64,000 nucleotides of DNA from Acrocarpospora macrocephala (GTDB lineage Bacteria > Actinomycetota > Actinomycetes > Streptosporangiales > Streptosporangiaceae), in assembly GCF_009687865.1 (NCBI RefSeq), contig NZ_BLAE01000032.1, forward strand, positions 1 through 64,000, given 5' to 3'. The position numbers and the translations under genes were made by a program. The stretch's first letter is position 1. Every line of letters starts with the position of its first letter. Under the pieces are notes generated by a model, which was given only the letters and a program-made list of their open reading frames with translations, was not told the origin of the DNA and did not search any database. Below, piece by piece: positions 54,122-64,000 of the stretch.

Positions 54122-54985
54122 ATGGTCGCGTTATCGACGGGTACGGCGACACGCCCGCGGGCGGGCACGCCGGTGGGCCTCGCCCTCGTGCGCGACGCCG
54201 AGGTTCTCGGTGCCGAGCCGTTCTTCCACGAGTTCATCGCGGGCATGGAGCGCATCCTCGTCCCCCTGGGGGTGTCCGTGCTCCTCCAGGTCGTCGCTAC
54301 CGTCCGGCAGGCGAGCGACCGGATGCGCGCGTGGGCGGCTGAGGGGCAGGTGCAGGGGATGATCCTGATCGACCTGCTGCCCGGCGACGAGCGGGTCGCG
54401 CTCGTCGGCGAGCTGGGCATGCCGACCGTGGTCATCGGCGACCCGGTCACCGCCGGGGGGCTGCCGGCGGTGTGGACGCAGGACGAGGTGGCCATGCGCG
54501 ACGTCGTCGCCGCGCTGGTCGCGGCCGGGCACACGCATCTCGGCCATGTCGCCGGGCCGGCGGAGATGGCGCACACGATCATCCGCCGCCGCACGTTCGA
54601 CGCCGTCGCGGCGGAACACGGCGTGCGCACGACGACGTTCGACGGCGACTACTCCGAGGCGGCCGGGGTGCGCGCCGTCACCACCCTCCTGGGGATCGAC
54701 GACCGGCCGACGGCGCTGATCTTCGACAACGACGTCATGGCGCTCGGCGCGCTGCACGAGGCGAGCCGCCTCGGCCTGGCGGTCCCGGCCGACCTCTCGC
54801 TCGTGGCGTGGGACGACTCGGCGCTGTGCCAGCTCGCGGAGCCCCCGCTCAGCGCCGTCAGCCATGACGTCCAGGCCCTGGGCGAGCTGGTCGGCGAGAC
54901 CCTCGCCGAGATCCTTTCCGGGGCCGCGCCGCGCGTGATCACGGCCGTGCCGGCGACGCTGGTGGTCCGCGGCTCGAGCATTTAA
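54122..54985 (+). CDS. LacI/GalR-type sugar-binding protein lacking the HTH
   Basis: 287 aa. From about residue 16 (VGLALVRDAEVLG) to the end it follows the periplasmic-binding-protein-like effector domain of LacI/GalR regulators: the hinge GHTHLGHVAG, then RRRTFDAVAAEHG, the effector-pocket loop T-A-L-I-F-D-N-D-V-M-A-L-G-A-L and the late segment VPADLSLVAWDDS. The N-terminal 60-residue helix-turn-helix with hinge helix is absent, and the 82-nt gap upstream cannot encode it. It has no signal peptide, so it should be cytoplasmic. It may sense the sugar and act through another protein such as the ROK regulator, or be a degenerate regulator. Codon 4 is TTA. Confidence 0.85.
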   Translation: MVALSTGTATRPRAGTPVGLALVRDAEVLGAEPFFHEFIAGMERILVPLGVSVLLQVVATVRQASDRMRAWAAEGQVQGMILIDLLPGDERVALVGELGMPTVVIGDPVTAGGLPAVWTQDEVAMRDVVAALVAAGHTHLGHVAGPAEMAHTIIRRRTFDAVAAEHGVRTTTFDGDYSEAAGVRAVTTLLGIDDRPTALIFDNDVMALGALHEASRLGLAVPADLSLVAWDDSALCQLAEPPLSAVSHDVQALGELVGETLAEILSGAAPRVITAVPATLVVRGSSI

Positions 54986-54986
54986 T

Positions 54987-54999
54987 AGATTACTAATCT
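54987..54999. promoter_or_regulatory. Palindrome AGATTA-C-TAATCT before the sugar importer operon
   Basis: Perfect 6-bp arms around one base, starting right after the LacI-like stop and 7 nt ahead of a -35-like TTGACT (55006-55011). Position and symmetry fit a repressor operator for the importer operon, with the ROK protein the natural candidate. Confidence 0.55.
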
Positions 55000-55071
55000 T
55001 TCTTATTGACTTCGGGGCTTCCTGTCCTGCACGCTGTGGTTCGAGCAACCCCAGAAATGTGCACGTAACCC

Positions 55072-55091
55072 CCGGGACACACGAGTCCCGG
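55072..55091 (+). promoter_or_regulatory. Stem-loop in the 5' leader of the binding-protein mRNA
   Basis: CCGGGAC, loop ACACGA, GTCCCGG: a perfect 7-bp stem about 30 nt before the lipoprotein start, with AAAGGAAG following as ribosome-binding site. It might stabilise the 5' end of the mRNA. Confidence 0.4.
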
Positions 55092-55122
55092 CACCCCCGG
55101 AACATGAAGCAAAGGAAGCCCC

Positions 55123-56445
55123 ATGCACCGCACCACGCCACGGGCCGTACGCGGGGTGGCCGCGTTCGCCGCCGGAGCCCTCGTCCTCTCCCTCGCCGCC
55201 TGCGGCTCCGATGATCCCGCGCCTGGTCCGGCGGCCGCCTCGGCGACCGGCGGCGGCTCCATCGACGTCGTCACCCGCTTCACGGCGGGCAACTCGGCGG
55301 CCCAGGCCCAGAAGCGCGTCTTCGACGCGTTCACCGCGGAGACGGGCATCAAGATCAACCTCACCGAGGGCCTCGAAGCCATCGACGACCAGGTGGAGAC
55401 CGCCGTGGCGGCGGGCAAGTCCCCCGACCTGGTGATCGTCAACCTCTTCGACAAGACGGTGGGCTGGCTGGACGCGGGCGTCACCGTCCCCGTCGACCAG
55501 TACGTCAAGGACTGGGGCCTGGCCGACAAGATGAAGCCGGAGGCCCTCGACGAGTGGCGGGTCGGCGGCGTCAGCGGTGGCCAGTTGCAGGGCCTGCCGT
55601 TCTCCGGGTTCAGCTGGCCCCTCTGGTACAACACCGATCTGCTGACCAAGGCCGGCGTCACCGAGGTCCCGAAGTCCACCGACGAGCTCATCGCCGCCGC
55701 CAAGAAGCTGCGCGACGCGGGCGTCGGGCCCGTCACCGTCGGCGGCAACGACTGGACCGGGCAGAAGCTCTTCTACCAGATCGCGCAGTCGTTCACCGAC
55801 GCCGCGACGATGCAGAAGGTCATGCAGGAGGGCGGTTACTGCGCGACGCCGTCGGTGCTCAACGGCATCAAGCTCTTCACCGACCTGCGCGACGCCAAGG
55901 TGTTCGTCGACAACGTCGCGGGCCTCAGCGCCGACGACATGTACGCGTCCTTCTACTCCGGCAAGGCCGCGATCATGTCCGCGGGCTCGTGGGCGTACAC
56001 GGAATCCAAGGCCTCAGGCACTGGAATCGAGACGCACACGACGCTCGGCGGCTTCCCGGTTCCGAGCGGCTCGGTCTACCCGAAGCCGACGGCCTACCAG
56101 GGCTTCACCGGCGTCGGGTTCATGATCACGAAGCAGGGCGCCGAGGCTGACAAGATCGACAAGGTCCGGCAGCTCGTGACGAAGTTCTACGACCAGCCGA
56201 CCGTCGGTGACTTCGTCAAGGACGCCAGCATCCTGCCCCCGGTCACCGGCGACTTCGCCTCGTACGCGACCGACCCGCTGCTGAAGGCCTCGCTCGGCCT
56301 GGACGCCAACGTCGACTACGCGGTCCTGCCCGACGTCTGGATCGGCTCCGCGTCCGACCCGATCACCCAGGTCCTGACCGGGGCCTACGGCGAGGCGAGC
56401 CCGCAGGAGATCTGCGAGGGCCTCGACACCGCCACCAAGGGCTGA
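55123..56445 (+). CDS. Sugar ABC transporter substrate-binding lipoprotein
   Basis: 440 aa. A basic N-terminus, hydrophobic core and lipobox L-A-A-C put the lipidated cysteine at residue 27, so the mature protein is anchored outside the membrane. The body is a family 1 extracellular solute-binding protein (MalE/UgpB type): aromatic-rich FSGFSWPLWYNTDLLTKAG, SGKAAIMSAGSWAY, YQGFTGVGFMITKQG. It captures an oligosaccharide for the two permeases downstream. The ATPase partner is not in this window; actinomycetes often use a shared MsiK-type ATPase. The neighbouring beta-mannosidase suggests a mannoside ligand, by inference. Confidence 0.93.
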   Translation: MHRTTPRAVRGVAAFAAGALVLSLAACGSDDPAPGPAAASATGGGSIDVVTRFTAGNSAAQAQKRVFDAFTAETGIKINLTEGLEAIDDQVETAVAAGKSPDLVIVNLFDKTVGWLDAGVTVPVDQYVKDWGLADKMKPEALDEWRVGGVSGGQLQGLPFSGFSWPLWYNTDLLTKAGVTEVPKSTDELIAAAKKLRDAGVGPVTVGGNDWTGQKLFYQIAQSFTDAATMQKVMQEGGYCATPSVLNGIKLFTDLRDAKVFVDNVAGLSADDMYASFYSGKAAIMSAGSWAYTESKASGTGIETHTTLGGFPVPSGSVYPKPTAYQGFTGVGFMITKQGAEADKIDKVRQLVTKFYDQPTVGDFVKDASILPPVTGDFASYATDPLLKASLGLDANVDYAVLPDVWIGSASDPITQVLTGAYGEASPQEICEGLDTATKG

Positions 56446-56456
56446 GACCTGCTCCC

Positions 56457-56490
56457 CGGGTGGGGCCGCCAGGCCTGGCGGCCCCACCCG
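56457..56490. terminator. 17-bp perfect palindrome between binding-protein and permease genes
   Basis: Perfect 17-bp arms with no loop bases (56457-56473 and 56474-56490), 11 nt after the binding-protein stop and about 20 nt before the permease start. No T-run follows. The position fits an attenuator or mRNA-stability hairpin that lets binding protein exceed permease, as in malE-malF type operons. Confidence 0.65.
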
Positions 56491-56510
56491 CCCCGAAAGA
56501 AAGCGCACGA

Positions 56511-57392
56511 ATGCCATCGACCAAGTCGCCCCGGGTCCTCTGGCTGACCGTCCCCTCCCTCGTGTGGTTCGCCGTCTTCTCGGTCGGCCCCCTCGCCGCC
56601 ATGTTCGTCATCGCCACCTTGCGGTGGAAGGGGCTGCTGTACGAGCCCACGTACATCGGCCTGGAGAACATCGGACGCGTCTTCGCCGACCCGACCTTCC
56701 ACGCCGCGGTGCGCAACAGCGCGATCCAGGTCGCCGTCGCGATCCCGGTGATGATCCCGCTGGCCTTCATGCTCGGCTACCACCTCAACACCAAGCCGCG
56801 CGGCTACCGCGTCCTGTCGGTGCTCTACTTCTCGCCGGGCCTCATCTCGATCTCCATGACCGGGATGATCTTCTACGGGGTGCTGTCCCCGAACGGCGGG
56901 GTCAACGGCCTGTTGCGCGGCATCGGCCTCGACTCCTGGGCCACCGCGTGGCTCGCCGACCCGAGCACCGCGCTGGCGACCCTCATCGCCATCGACCTGT
57001 GGCGCGGCGTCGGCTGGACGGCGGTGCTGTTCGCCGCCCGCCTGGCGAGCCTGCCGGCCGAGGTGATCGAGGCGGCCCAGATCGACGGCGCCGGACGGCT
57101 GCGCACCATGTGGCAGGTCGCCTTCCCGATGGTCAAGGACTACGTCCGCACGCTGGCGATGCTGCAGTTTCTCTGGACGCTGTTCACCTCGGCCGCCTTG
57201 ATTTTGCTGCTCACCAAGGGCGGGCCTGGCACCTCGTCGACCACGCTGTCCTACCTGGTCTACGCGAAGGCCTTCTCCCAGCGGGATCTCGGCTACAGCC
57301 AGGTGGTCGGCGTCGTGCTGCTCCTGTTCGGCATCGCTGGGATGTTCCTCATCCGCGCGCTGCTGCGCAGCCCCGAGGAGGACTCCCGATGA
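56511..57392 (+). CDS. Sugar ABC transporter permease (MalF/UgpA type)
   Basis: 293 aa. The frame opens at 56460, but that part runs through the palindrome; ATG 56511, with GAAAGAAAG ahead, gives the normal N-terminus [17 protein letters not shown]. Six hydrophobic helices are expected. The cytoplasmic EAA loop that contacts the ATPase reads [14 protein letters not shown]. It forms the membrane channel with the next gene product. The stop overlaps the following ATG by 4 nt. Confidence 0.92.
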   Translation: MPSTKSPRVLWLTVPSLVWFAVFSVGPLAAMFVIATLRWKGLLYEPTYIGLENIGRVFADPTFHAAVRNSAIQVAVAIPVMIPLAFMLGYHLNTKPRGYRVLSVLYFSPGLISISMTGMIFYGVLSPNGGVNGLLRGIGLDSWATAWLADPSTALATLIAIDLWRGVGWTAVLFAARLASLPAEVIEAAQIDGAGRLRTMWQVAFPMVKDYVRTLAMLQFLWTLFTSAALILLLTKGGPGTSSTTLSYLVYAKAFSQRDLGYSQVVGVVLLLFGIAGMFLIRALLRSPEEDSR

Positions 57393-58213
57393 GAAAGAGC
57401 AAGGGCGGCCTCCTTGCGACGGTCCTCTCCTGGTCGTACGCGCTGCTGCTGGCGGCACCGCTCTACTACCTCGTGGTCAGCGCGCTGAAGTCCAACATCG
57501 AGATCTTCACGCGGCCGTTCGCGCTGCCGGCGCAGTGGCTGTGGGAGAACTTCGGCACCGCCTGGCGGACCGCCGACCTGGGGCGCGCACTGGTCAACTC
57601 CGTGCTCATCTCGGGCGTGGCCATCGTTGTGACGCTGTGCCTGGCCGTGCCGGCGGCGTACGCGCTGGCCCGGACGGACAACCGGCTCGCCCGCATGATC
57701 ACGGGCACGTTCTCCGCGGGCTTCCTCATCCCGCCGTTCGCCGCGCTGATCCCCACGGTCGTGCTGGCGATCGAGCTGGGGCTCTTCGGCACGCGCGAGT
57801 TCCAGATGCTCTTCCTGCCCGCGAGCGCGCTGCCGCTGTCCGTGCTCCTCCTCACGCAGTTCATGCGGACCGTGCCGCCGGCCCTGGTGGAGTCGGCCGC
57901 GCTGGACGGCGCCGGGCACTGGCGGCTGCTGACCCGCGTCTTCGTGCCCATCGCGAGGCCGGGCGTGGTCAGCGTGACGATCCTCCAGCTGCTCACCTTC
58001 TGGAACGAATACCTCTTCTCGCTGACCATCACCGGGACCGCGCCGGACGTGCGGACGGTCCAGGTCGCGCTGCCGACGATCGTCGCCGACGCGACCAACC
58101 TCGGCGTTCTCGCCGCCGGCACCGTGCTCGCGGTCCTGCCGGTGTACGTCGCCTACTCGATCATGAACCGTCGTATGCAGGAAGCACTCACCGCAGGAGC
58201 AGTCAAGGGATGA
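57389..58213 (+). CDS. Sugar ABC transporter permease (MalG/UgpE type)
   Basis: 274 aa. Starts at an ATG overlapping the previous stop. The first helix follows a short basic head ([29 protein letters not shown]). The EAA loop is [13 protein letters not shown], and L-T-F-W-N-E-Y near residue 205 is typical of MalG-like partners. Its TGA overlaps the beta-mannosidase ATG, so importer and hydrolase are made together. Confidence 0.92.
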   Translation: MRKSKGGLLATVLSWSYALLLAAPLYYLVVSALKSNIEIFTRPFALPAQWLWENFGTAWRTADLGRALVNSVLISGVAIVVTLCLAVPAAYALARTDNRLARMITGTFSAGFLIPPFAALIPTVVLAIELGLFGTREFQMLFLPASALPLSVLLLTQFMRTVPPALVESAALDGAGHWRLLTRVFVPIARPGVVSVTILQLLTFWNEYLFSLTITGTAPDVRTVQVALPTIVADATNLGVLAAGTVLAVLPVYVAYSIMNRRMQEALTAGAVKG

Positions 58214-60780
58214 CGCAGATCACGCAGGTAAACGCCGCCGCCGCCACCCGGCTCGACCTCGGTGGCGAGTGGGAGCTGATCTGGTCGGCGGGTCCGGACG
58301 ACGTCCCCGATGCCGTCCGTACGGCGGCCATCCCCGCCCAGGTGCCCGGCGAGGTGCACACGGCCTTGCTCGCGGCCGGTCTCCTCGCCGATCCCGACGT
58401 CGGGTGGGGCGAGCTGGCGCAGCGGTGGGTCGGCCACTCCCAGTGGGTCTACCGGCGCCACGTCCAGTGGTCGCCGGCGCCCGGGGCCCGCACCGACTTG
58501 GTGGCCGAAGGACTCGACACGATCGCCGACGTCTACGTCAACGGCCAGCTGGTCGGAGCCGCGCGGGACCAGCACTTGGCGTACCGGTGGCGGGTGGACG
58601 ACGTCCTGCTGCCGGGCGACAATCTCGTCGAGGTGCGCTTCGCCTCGGCCTGGGACGCCGCCCGCGAGCACGAACGCGCGCACGGCCCGCTGCCGAGCCC
58701 GTACGACGAGCCCTACCCGCACGTGCGCAAGGCCGCGGCCAACTTCGGCTGGGACTGGGGACCGCACTACGTCACCGCCGGCATCTGGCGGGACATCCGG
58801 CTGGAGACCTATGCCGGCCGGATCGACCACGTGCGGCCGCTCGTCCAGCTCGAGCACGGCGTGGCCTATGTGACGGCGCACGTGCGCGTGGACGCGCCGG
58901 CGGGCTCGGACGTGCGCGTCGAGCTGACCGACCCGGCCGGTCGGCGGTCCAGGTCGGCCGTCGGCACGGTGGCCGGCGACGAGGTGGCCATCGTCCTGCG
59001 GGTCGACGACCCCGACCTGTGGTGGCCGGTCGGTCTCGGCGCGCAGCCGCTGTACCGCCTCCGGGTGGAGCTCGAGCATCTCGGCGTGGTGCTCGACTCC
59101 ACCACCGTCCGGGTGGGCCTGCGCAGCGTCGCGGTCGACGAGACCCCGGACCGGCTCGGGACGCGCTGGACGCTCGTCGTCAACGGCCGGCCCGTACGGG
59201 TGCGTGGCTACAACTGGATCCCCGACGACACCTTCGCCAGCCGCGCCACGCCCGAACGGGTGGCGCACCGGATCGACCAGGCCGTCGCCGGGAACGCCAA
59301 CCTCCTGCGGGTCTGGGGCGGCGGTCACTTTGTGACAGAAGAGTTCCTCGACGCCTGTGATGAGCGCGGTGTCATGGTATGGCACGATTTCCTCTTCGCA
59401 TGTGCCGCTTACAGCGAGGACGACGAGATGGTCGAGCTGGTGACCGCCGAGGCGGAGCAGGCCGTCGCGCGGATGTCGGCCCACCCGAGCCTGGTGCTCT
59501 GGTGCGGCGGCAACGAGACCGTCCTCGGCTGGCACCACTGGGGGTGGGCCGACCAGGTCGGGGTCCGCGGGTGGGGCGCGCGCTACTACCTCGACGTGCT
59601 GCCCGGTGTCCTGGCCCGCCTCGATCCGACCCGGCCCTACGTGCCCAACTCGCCCTGGTCGGGCACCGTCGACCGCGATCCGGCGATCGACACCCACGGC
59701 CTGAGCCACCTGTGGGACGCCTGGAACGAGCGCGACTACGCCCACTACCGCTACCACGACCCGGCGTTCGTCGCGGAGATGGGCTGGTGCGGTCCCCCCG
59801 CGTGGACCACGCTCGGGCGCGTCGTCGAGGGCGAGACACCCGGACCCGACTCGCCGCAGACGCGCCACCACCTGCGCGCGATCGACGGCGTGCACAAGCT
59901 GACCCGCGGCCTCCAACCGCACGTGCCCATACCCCGCAGCGAGGCCGACTGGCACTTCGCGACCCAGGTGGTCCAGGCCCGCGCCGTCTCGGCCGGCGTC
60001 GAGTGGCTGCGCTCCCGCGAGCGCTGCGGCGGGGTCGTCGTCTGGCAGCTCAACGACTGCTGGCCGGTGATCAGCTGGTCGGCCGTCGACAGCACGGGCA
60101 TCGAGAAGCCCCTCTGGCACGCCCTCCGCCACTCGTTCGCCCCCCGGCTGGTCACGGTCCAGCCGGTCAGCCCAGGGCCGACCCACGACCCCACCGGCGA
60201 CGCGGGTCTGGAGCTCGTGCTCGTGAACGACTCCGACGCCCCCTGGCAGTCCGACGTCCTCATCCGGCGGGTCGGGCTGGACGGCCACGAGCACGCGCGA
60301 ACCCGCGTGCGGGCCGACTGCCCGGCCGGTGGCCTCGTCCGGCTGCCCGTCGATCCCGAGGTCGGGCACCCCGCCGACCCGCGGGCGGAGATGCTCGTCG
60401 TCGACGCCGGGGGAGTGCGGACCACCTGGATCTACCGGCCGGAGCGGGAGCTGACCGCCCCGCGGCCCGACCGGGCCGTCGACGTCACCGTCGTCGACGG
60501 CGAGCTGCACGTCACGGTTACCGCCGTGACCCTGCTGCGCGATGTGTGCGTGGCCGCCGACCGGCTGGCCGCGTCGCTCGACCTGGAGCCGTCCCGGCTC
60601 GCCGTGGACGGCGCTCTCGTCACGCTCCTGCCGGGCGAGAGAGAGGTTTTTCGAATCACCCGTCGAGACGGCGGCGCGATCCGCGCCGTCGCTCTCCCCA
60701 GCACGCTGCTTGACATGTCGGTCCGGTCCTTCGGCGAGGTCACGGGCTCCACAGGGAATCGCAACGAAGGAACCCCATGA
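58210..60780 (+). CDS. GH2 beta-mannosidase
   Basis: 856 aa with no signal peptide, so it should act in the cytoplasm on imported sugars. Start ATG 58210 overlaps the permease stop by 4 nt. The layout is that of family GH2: a jelly-roll sugar-binding domain ([12 protein letters not shown] onward; [18 protein letters not shown] is typical of beta-mannosidases), an Ig-like domain, then a TIM barrel. The acid/base is Glu436 in W-C-G-G-N-E-T and the nucleophile Glu523 in V-A-E-M-G-W-C. The W-H-D-F motif and the [12 protein letters not shown] region are also in place. It hydrolyses terminal beta-linked mannose. The stop overlaps the next gene's ATG by 4 nt. Confidence 0.92.
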   Translation: MTQITQVNAAAATRLDLGGEWELIWSAGPDDVPDAVRTAAIPAQVPGEVHTALLAAGLLADPDVGWGELAQRWVGHSQWVYRRHVQWSPAPGARTDLVAEGLDTIADVYVNGQLVGAARDQHLAYRWRVDDVLLPGDNLVEVRFASAWDAAREHERAHGPLPSPYDEPYPHVRKAAANFGWDWGPHYVTAGIWRDIRLETYAGRIDHVRPLVQLEHGVAYVTAHVRVDAPAGSDVRVELTDPAGRRSRSAVGTVAGDEVAIVLRVDDPDLWWPVGLGAQPLYRLRVELEHLGVVLDSTTVRVGLRSVAVDETPDRLGTRWTLVVNGRPVRVRGYNWIPDDTFASRATPERVAHRIDQAVAGNANLLRVWGGGHFVTEEFLDACDERGVMVWHDFLFACAAYSEDDEMVELVTAEAEQAVARMSAHPSLVLWCGGNETVLGWHHWGWADQVGVRGWGARYYLDVLPGVLARLDPTRPYVPNSPWSGTVDRDPAIDTHGLSHLWDAWNERDYAHYRYHDPAFVAEMGWCGPPAWTTLGRVVEGETPGPDSPQTRHHLRAIDGVHKLTRGLQPHVPIPRSEADWHFATQVVQARAVSAGVEWLRSRERCGGVVVWQLNDCWPVISWSAVDSTGIEKPLWHALRHSFAPRLVTVQPVSPGPTHDPTGDAGLELVLVNDSDAPWQSDVLIRRVGLDGHEHARTRVRADCPAGGLVRLPVDPEVGHPADPRAEMLVVDAGGVRTTWIYRPERELTAPRPDRAVDVTVVDGELHVTVTAVTLLRDVCVAADRLAASLDLEPSRLAVDGALVTLLPGEREVFRITRRDGGAIRAVALPSTLLDMSVRSFGEVTGSTGNRNEGTP

Positions 60781-63700
60781 AACACCGCCTCAGGATCGCG
60801 CTCGGCGCGATATTAAGCGCCCTCATGGTCACCACGACGGCAGCGCCGTCGATGGCGGCGGCTCAGGCCGGGCGCCAGATCCACGTGGCCAAAACCGGAA
60901 AAGACACCAATGCCGGTACGGCGGCCGAGCCGTACCTGACGATCAACCACGCGGCGCAGGAAGCGCAGCCCGGCGACACGGTGGTCGTCCACGCCGGGCT
61001 GTATCGCGAGACCGTCAAGCCGGCGCGCGGCGGCGCCGACGAGACGCAGCGCATCACCTACACCAACGCCGGTGACGGCGAGGTGGTCATCAAGGGCTCG
61101 GAGGAGATCGACACCTGGGTCCAGCACAGCGGTGACGTATGGAAGGTCACGCTGCCGGCCAGCTTCTTCGGCACCTACAACCCGTACGCCACCGGCCAGC
61201 CGCAAGGCGGCGGAGACGGCGTCTTCCCTGGCTACACCGCAGGTGACGTCTACCTGAACGAGCAGGCCTACTACGAGAAGGCGTCGCTGGCCAACGTGCA
61301 GTCCGCGGCCGGCACCTGGTTCACCGAGGTGTCCGGCGGCACCACCACCATCTACGCCAACTTCGACGGCGCCGACCCGAACGCCAAGCTGGCGGAGATC
61401 AACGTGCGCCGCCAGGTGTTCGCGCCGGACGTGTGGGGTCTGGGCTACATCACCGTCCACGGTTTCACCGTCAAGCACGCGGCCGGCACCTACTCCGACT
61501 TCCCGAGCAGCCCCTCCCGGCGGCAGGCGGGCGCCATCAGCGTCAACGGCGGCCTGAAGTGGATCATCGAGAACAACACCGTCGTCAACGCGCGCACGAT
61601 CGCCATCGACATCGGCCTCGGCTGTGACGAATGGGCCGGCAACCGGCCCGGCGAGACCCGGACGAACTTCCGCGACACCGACAAGTACGGATCCCACATC
61701 GTCCGCAACAACTACATCGCCAAGTCCGGCCAGTCCGGGATCGCGGGCGTCTTCTCCTGGAACTCCGACATTCTGTACAACCTCATCGAGGACACGAACT
61801 ACCGCGGCGAGTTCAGCGGCGCGGAGACGGCCCCGATCAAGGTTCACTACATGAACGAGGGGCTCATTAAGGGTAATTACCTCAAGAACTCCAAGGGCGG
61901 CAACTCCGCTGGCATCTGGACGGACTGGGGCAACCAGAACGTCCGCGTCACCGGCAACATCGTCATGAACAGCCCGTGGGGCTACTACGCGGAGGCCATC
62001 CACGGCCCGATCCTCGTGGACAACAACGTCTTCATCGGCAACAGCGACATCCGCATGCTGGACGCCACCGGCGTCGTGTACGCCAACAACATGTTCATCG
62101 ACAACGGCCGCTTCGCCGTGGACGGCGGCGGCCGGGACGCCTACTACTTCCAGCCGGGCACGATGAACGAGACCACCGCGCCCACCTCGGTCCAGAAGTT
62201 CTTCTGGTACAACAACCTGGTCCAGGGCTCGACCCTGCCGAACGACGCGACCGGCAAGACGCACGTCAAGGAGGGCAACTCCACCGGCGTGCTGTCCGGC
62301 GTCCAGGTCGCCGCGACCAACCGTGAGGTGAAGCTCGACTTCACCCTCGACGCCGCCGGCATCAGCGGCCTGACGCCGGTGACGAAGGCCAGGGTCGGGG
62401 TCATCCCCCTCGCCGACGAGAGCATCGCCGCCGACGTCACCACCGACTTCTTCGGCAAGCCGTTCAGCGGGATGGCCGGACCCTTCGCCGAGGCGAAGAA
62501 CGGCGCCAACTCCGTCACGCTGTGGCCCCCGGCGGGCCAGACCGTGCCAGAGCCCCCGGCTCCGCCGACCGACGTGCCGGTCAACCTGTCGCTGAACCCC
62601 GCCGCGAAGGCCCTGGCCTCCTACGAGGACGGCAACCTGCTCGCCAAGAACGCGATCGACGGCAACGGCTCCTCGCGCTGGTCCAGCGACCACAGCAACG
62701 ACCCGAACGCCTGGATCCACGTCGACCTCGGGGACGAGTACGACGTGTCCAAGGCCGTCCTGTCGTGGGAAGCGGCCTACGGCAAGGCGTACAAGATCCA
62801 GATCTCGGGCGACGGCCAGCAGTGGGAAGACGTCTTCTCCACCACGACGGGCGGTGGCGGCGTCGAGACGGTGCAGATCCGCAAGAAGGCACGCTATGTC
62901 CGCATGCAGGGCGTCCTTCCGCAGACGCAGTACGGGTACTCCCTGTACGAGTTCGAGATCTACGGCACCCCGGTGCAGCCAGAGGTGCCGGTCAATGTCG
63001 CGCTGAACCTGCCGCCGTCGGCGTACACGGCGTCGTCGCAGTCCAACGACGGCAGCGGCGAGACCAACAGCCAGCCGCAGAACGACCGCTCGGCGTTCCG
63101 CGCGTTCGACGGCAACACCGCCACGCGCTGGGGCTCGAACGGCGGCGACACCCAGTGGATCCAGGTCGACCTGGGCAAGGCCCACGTCCTGGACAAGGTC
63201 GTGCTCAACTGGGAGGCCGCGTACTCCTCGACGTACAAGATCCAGACGTCGGCGGACGGCAGCGCCTGGACCGACGTCCACTCCCACAATGACCCCACGC
63301 CGACCGGCGACCACATCGACGAAATCGTGCTCGATCCGCCGGTGGAAGGACGTTACGTCCGCATGCAGGGCACCAAGGCGGCGACCCAGTGGGGCCTGTC
63401 GCTCTGGGAGTTCGAGGTGTACGGCAAGGTCAAGCCGGCCGACACCGCCCCGACCTGGCCGGCGACGGCGCAGATCCAGGTGAGCGAGGTGACGGCCACG
63501 GGGGCGAAGGTCACCTGGCCCGCCGCGACCGACAACCAGGCGGTCACCGGTTACAAGGTCTACCTCGGCCAGGCGCTGAAGGACACGCTGGCAGCGGACG
63601 CGCGCACCTACGCCGTGACGGGACTGGCCACCGGCCGGACCTACACCGTGAAGGTGACGGCGCTCGACGCCAACGGCAACGAGAGCCAGGGCCTGACGAA

Positions 63701-64000
63701 GACCTTCACGACGCCCGGCAACCCGGCGACGAAGGCGCTGTCCACCACCTACCCGACCACCTACAACGACTGGGAGGAGGGCCTGCTCGCCGGTGACGGA
63801 AAGCAGGGCGTCATCGTCTTCGGCAACCCGCGGGACGAGACGGTCGTCTTCAACGACCGGGACTTCTTCATGGCGCGGTCGGAGAACCGCCCCCACCGGA
63901 CGTTCAACACCGTCAGCCAGGAGAACATCAAGAGGATCCGGGACCTGCTGATCGCCGGCAAGTACCAGGAGGCCAACCAGCTCGCCGCCGACGTGCAGGG
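60777..64000 (+). CDS. Secreted multidomain glycan-active protein, 3'-truncated
   Basis: 1074 codons are visible and the frame is open at the window end. The ATG at 60777 overlaps the mannosidase stop. A Sec signal peptide ends near residue 29 (APSMAAAQA). Residues about 35-490 look like a right-handed parallel beta-helix (DUF1565/pectate-lyase-like: repeated short strands such as [30 protein letters not shown]). Two F5/8 type C (CBM32-like) modules follow at about 600-735 and 740-882, then one fibronectin III module at about 895-980. From about 990, [21 protein letters not shown] and [21 protein letters not shown] match the N-terminal domain of GH95 alpha-fucosidase-type enzymes. This would be an extracellular enzyme preparing sugars for the importer upstream. 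Codon 13 is TTA. Confidence 0.85.
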   Translation, partial: MKHRLRIALGAILSALMVTTTAAPSMAAAQAGRQIHVAKTGKDTNAGTAAEPYLTINHAAQEAQPGDTVVVHAGLYRETVKPARGGADETQRITYTNAGDGEVVIKGSEEIDTWVQHSGDVWKVTLPASFFGTYNPYATGQPQGGGDGVFPGYTAGDVYLNEQAYYEKASLANVQSAAGTWFTEVSGGTTTIYANFDGADPNAKLAEINVRRQVFAPDVWGLGYITVHGFTVKHAAGTYSDFPSSPSRRQAGAISVNGGLKWIIENNTVVNARTIAIDIGLGCDEWAGNRPGETRTNFRDTDKYGSHIVRNNYIAKSGQSGIAGVFSWNSDILYNLIEDTNYRGEFSGAETAPIKVHYMNEGLIKGNYLKNSKGGNSAGIWTDWGNQNVRVTGNIVMNSPWGYYAEAIHGPILVDNNVFIGNSDIRMLDATGVVYANNMFIDNGRFAVDGGGRDAYYFQPGTMNETTAPTSVQKFFWYNNLVQGSTLPNDATGKTHVKEGNSTGVLSGVQVAATNREVKLDFTLDAAGISGLTPVTKARVGVIPLADESIAADVTTDFFGKPFSGMAGPFAEAKNGANSVTLWPPAGQTVPEPPAPPTDVPVNLSLNPAAKALASYEDGNLLAKNAIDGNGSSRWSSDHSNDPNAWIHVDLGDEYDVSKAVLSWEAAYGKAYKIQISGDGQQWEDVFSTTTGGGGVETVQIRKKARYVRMQGVLPQTQYGYSLYEFEIYGTPVQPEVPVNVALNLPPSAYTASSQSNDGSGETNSQPQNDRSAFRAFDGNTATRWGSNGGDTQWIQVDLGKAHVLDKVVLNWEAAYSSTYKIQTSADGSAWTDVHSHNDPTPTGDHIDEIVLDPPVEGRYVRMQGTKAATQWGLSLWEFEVYGKVKPADTAPTWPATAQIQVSEVTATGAKVTWPAATDNQAVTGYKVYLGQALKDTLAADARTYAVTGLATGRTYTVKVTALDANGNESQGLTKTFTTPGNPATKALSTTYPTTYNDWEEGLLAGDGKQGVIVFGNPRDETVVFNDRDFFMARSENRPHRTFNTVSQENIKRIRDLLIAGKYQEANQLAADVQ

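Overview
This is a 64 kb window from a high-GC actinomycete. Codon third positions are strongly G/C, GTG and TTG starts occur, genes overlap by 4 to 14 nt, and long spurious open frames run antisense to the real genes. The genus cannot be read from the sequence. About 50 kb is the interior of a modular type I polyketide synthase (PKS) cluster. The remaining 11 kb is a sugar-catabolism locus. A few housekeeping-type genes separate the two, at about 50.1-52.8 kb.

Plus-strand PKS arm (1-38.3 kb). The window opens inside a PKS gene that supplies AT(methylmalonyl)-ACP and then KS-AT-DH-KR-ACP. It is followed by two single-module proteins, both KS-AT-DH-KR-ACP, with matching head/tail docking peptides. 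Next come one KS-AT-KR-ACP protein and a bimodular protein of the same architecture. The first three genes are of the canonical macrolide kind (GHSxGE acyltransferases, LGFDSL carrier proteins, B-type LDD ketoreductases). The later ones belong to a different lineage (GYSLGEY acyltransferases, LGGNSL carrier proteins, mostly CSTSL ketosynthases). Read as an assembly line this predicts a conjugated triene-like stretch followed by a polyhydroxylated stretch. Downstream, in one tightly overlapped operon, lie FkbK-, FkbJ-, FkbI- and FkbH-like genes that make a glycerate-derived extender unit on a free carrier protein, a type II thioesterase and an Sfp-type phosphopantetheinyl transferase. No O-methyltransferase is present, so hydroxymalonyl-ACP is as likely as methoxymalonyl-ACP.

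Minus-strand arm (38.25-49.7 kb). Reading leftwards there are an ABC exporter pair, a KS-AT-KR-ACP protein, a KS-KR-ACP protein with no acyltransferase core, and an acyl-CoA dehydrogenase-like protein. The last four genes or gene pairs are translationally coupled or closely spaced. No thioesterase or reductase release domain is seen on any PKS in the window.

A notable feature of the PKS proteins is a series of in-frame tandem repeats with different units (18, 75, about 24, 30, 12 and 36 bp). They sit only in linkers or loops. Two unrelated ones occupy the same loop of the ketoreductase structural half in two different proteins.

Right end (50.1-64 kb). A GT39-like membrane glycosyltransferase, a small APH-type kinase and a DUF1707 protein are followed by a glycan-use locus. 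This has a ROK repressor, a divergent LacI-like sugar-binding protein without a helix-turn-helix, a lipoprotein/permease/permease sugar ABC importer, a GH2 beta-mannosidase, and the start of a large secreted protein (beta-helix, two F5/8C modules, FnIII, beginning of a GH95-like domain) that runs off the window.
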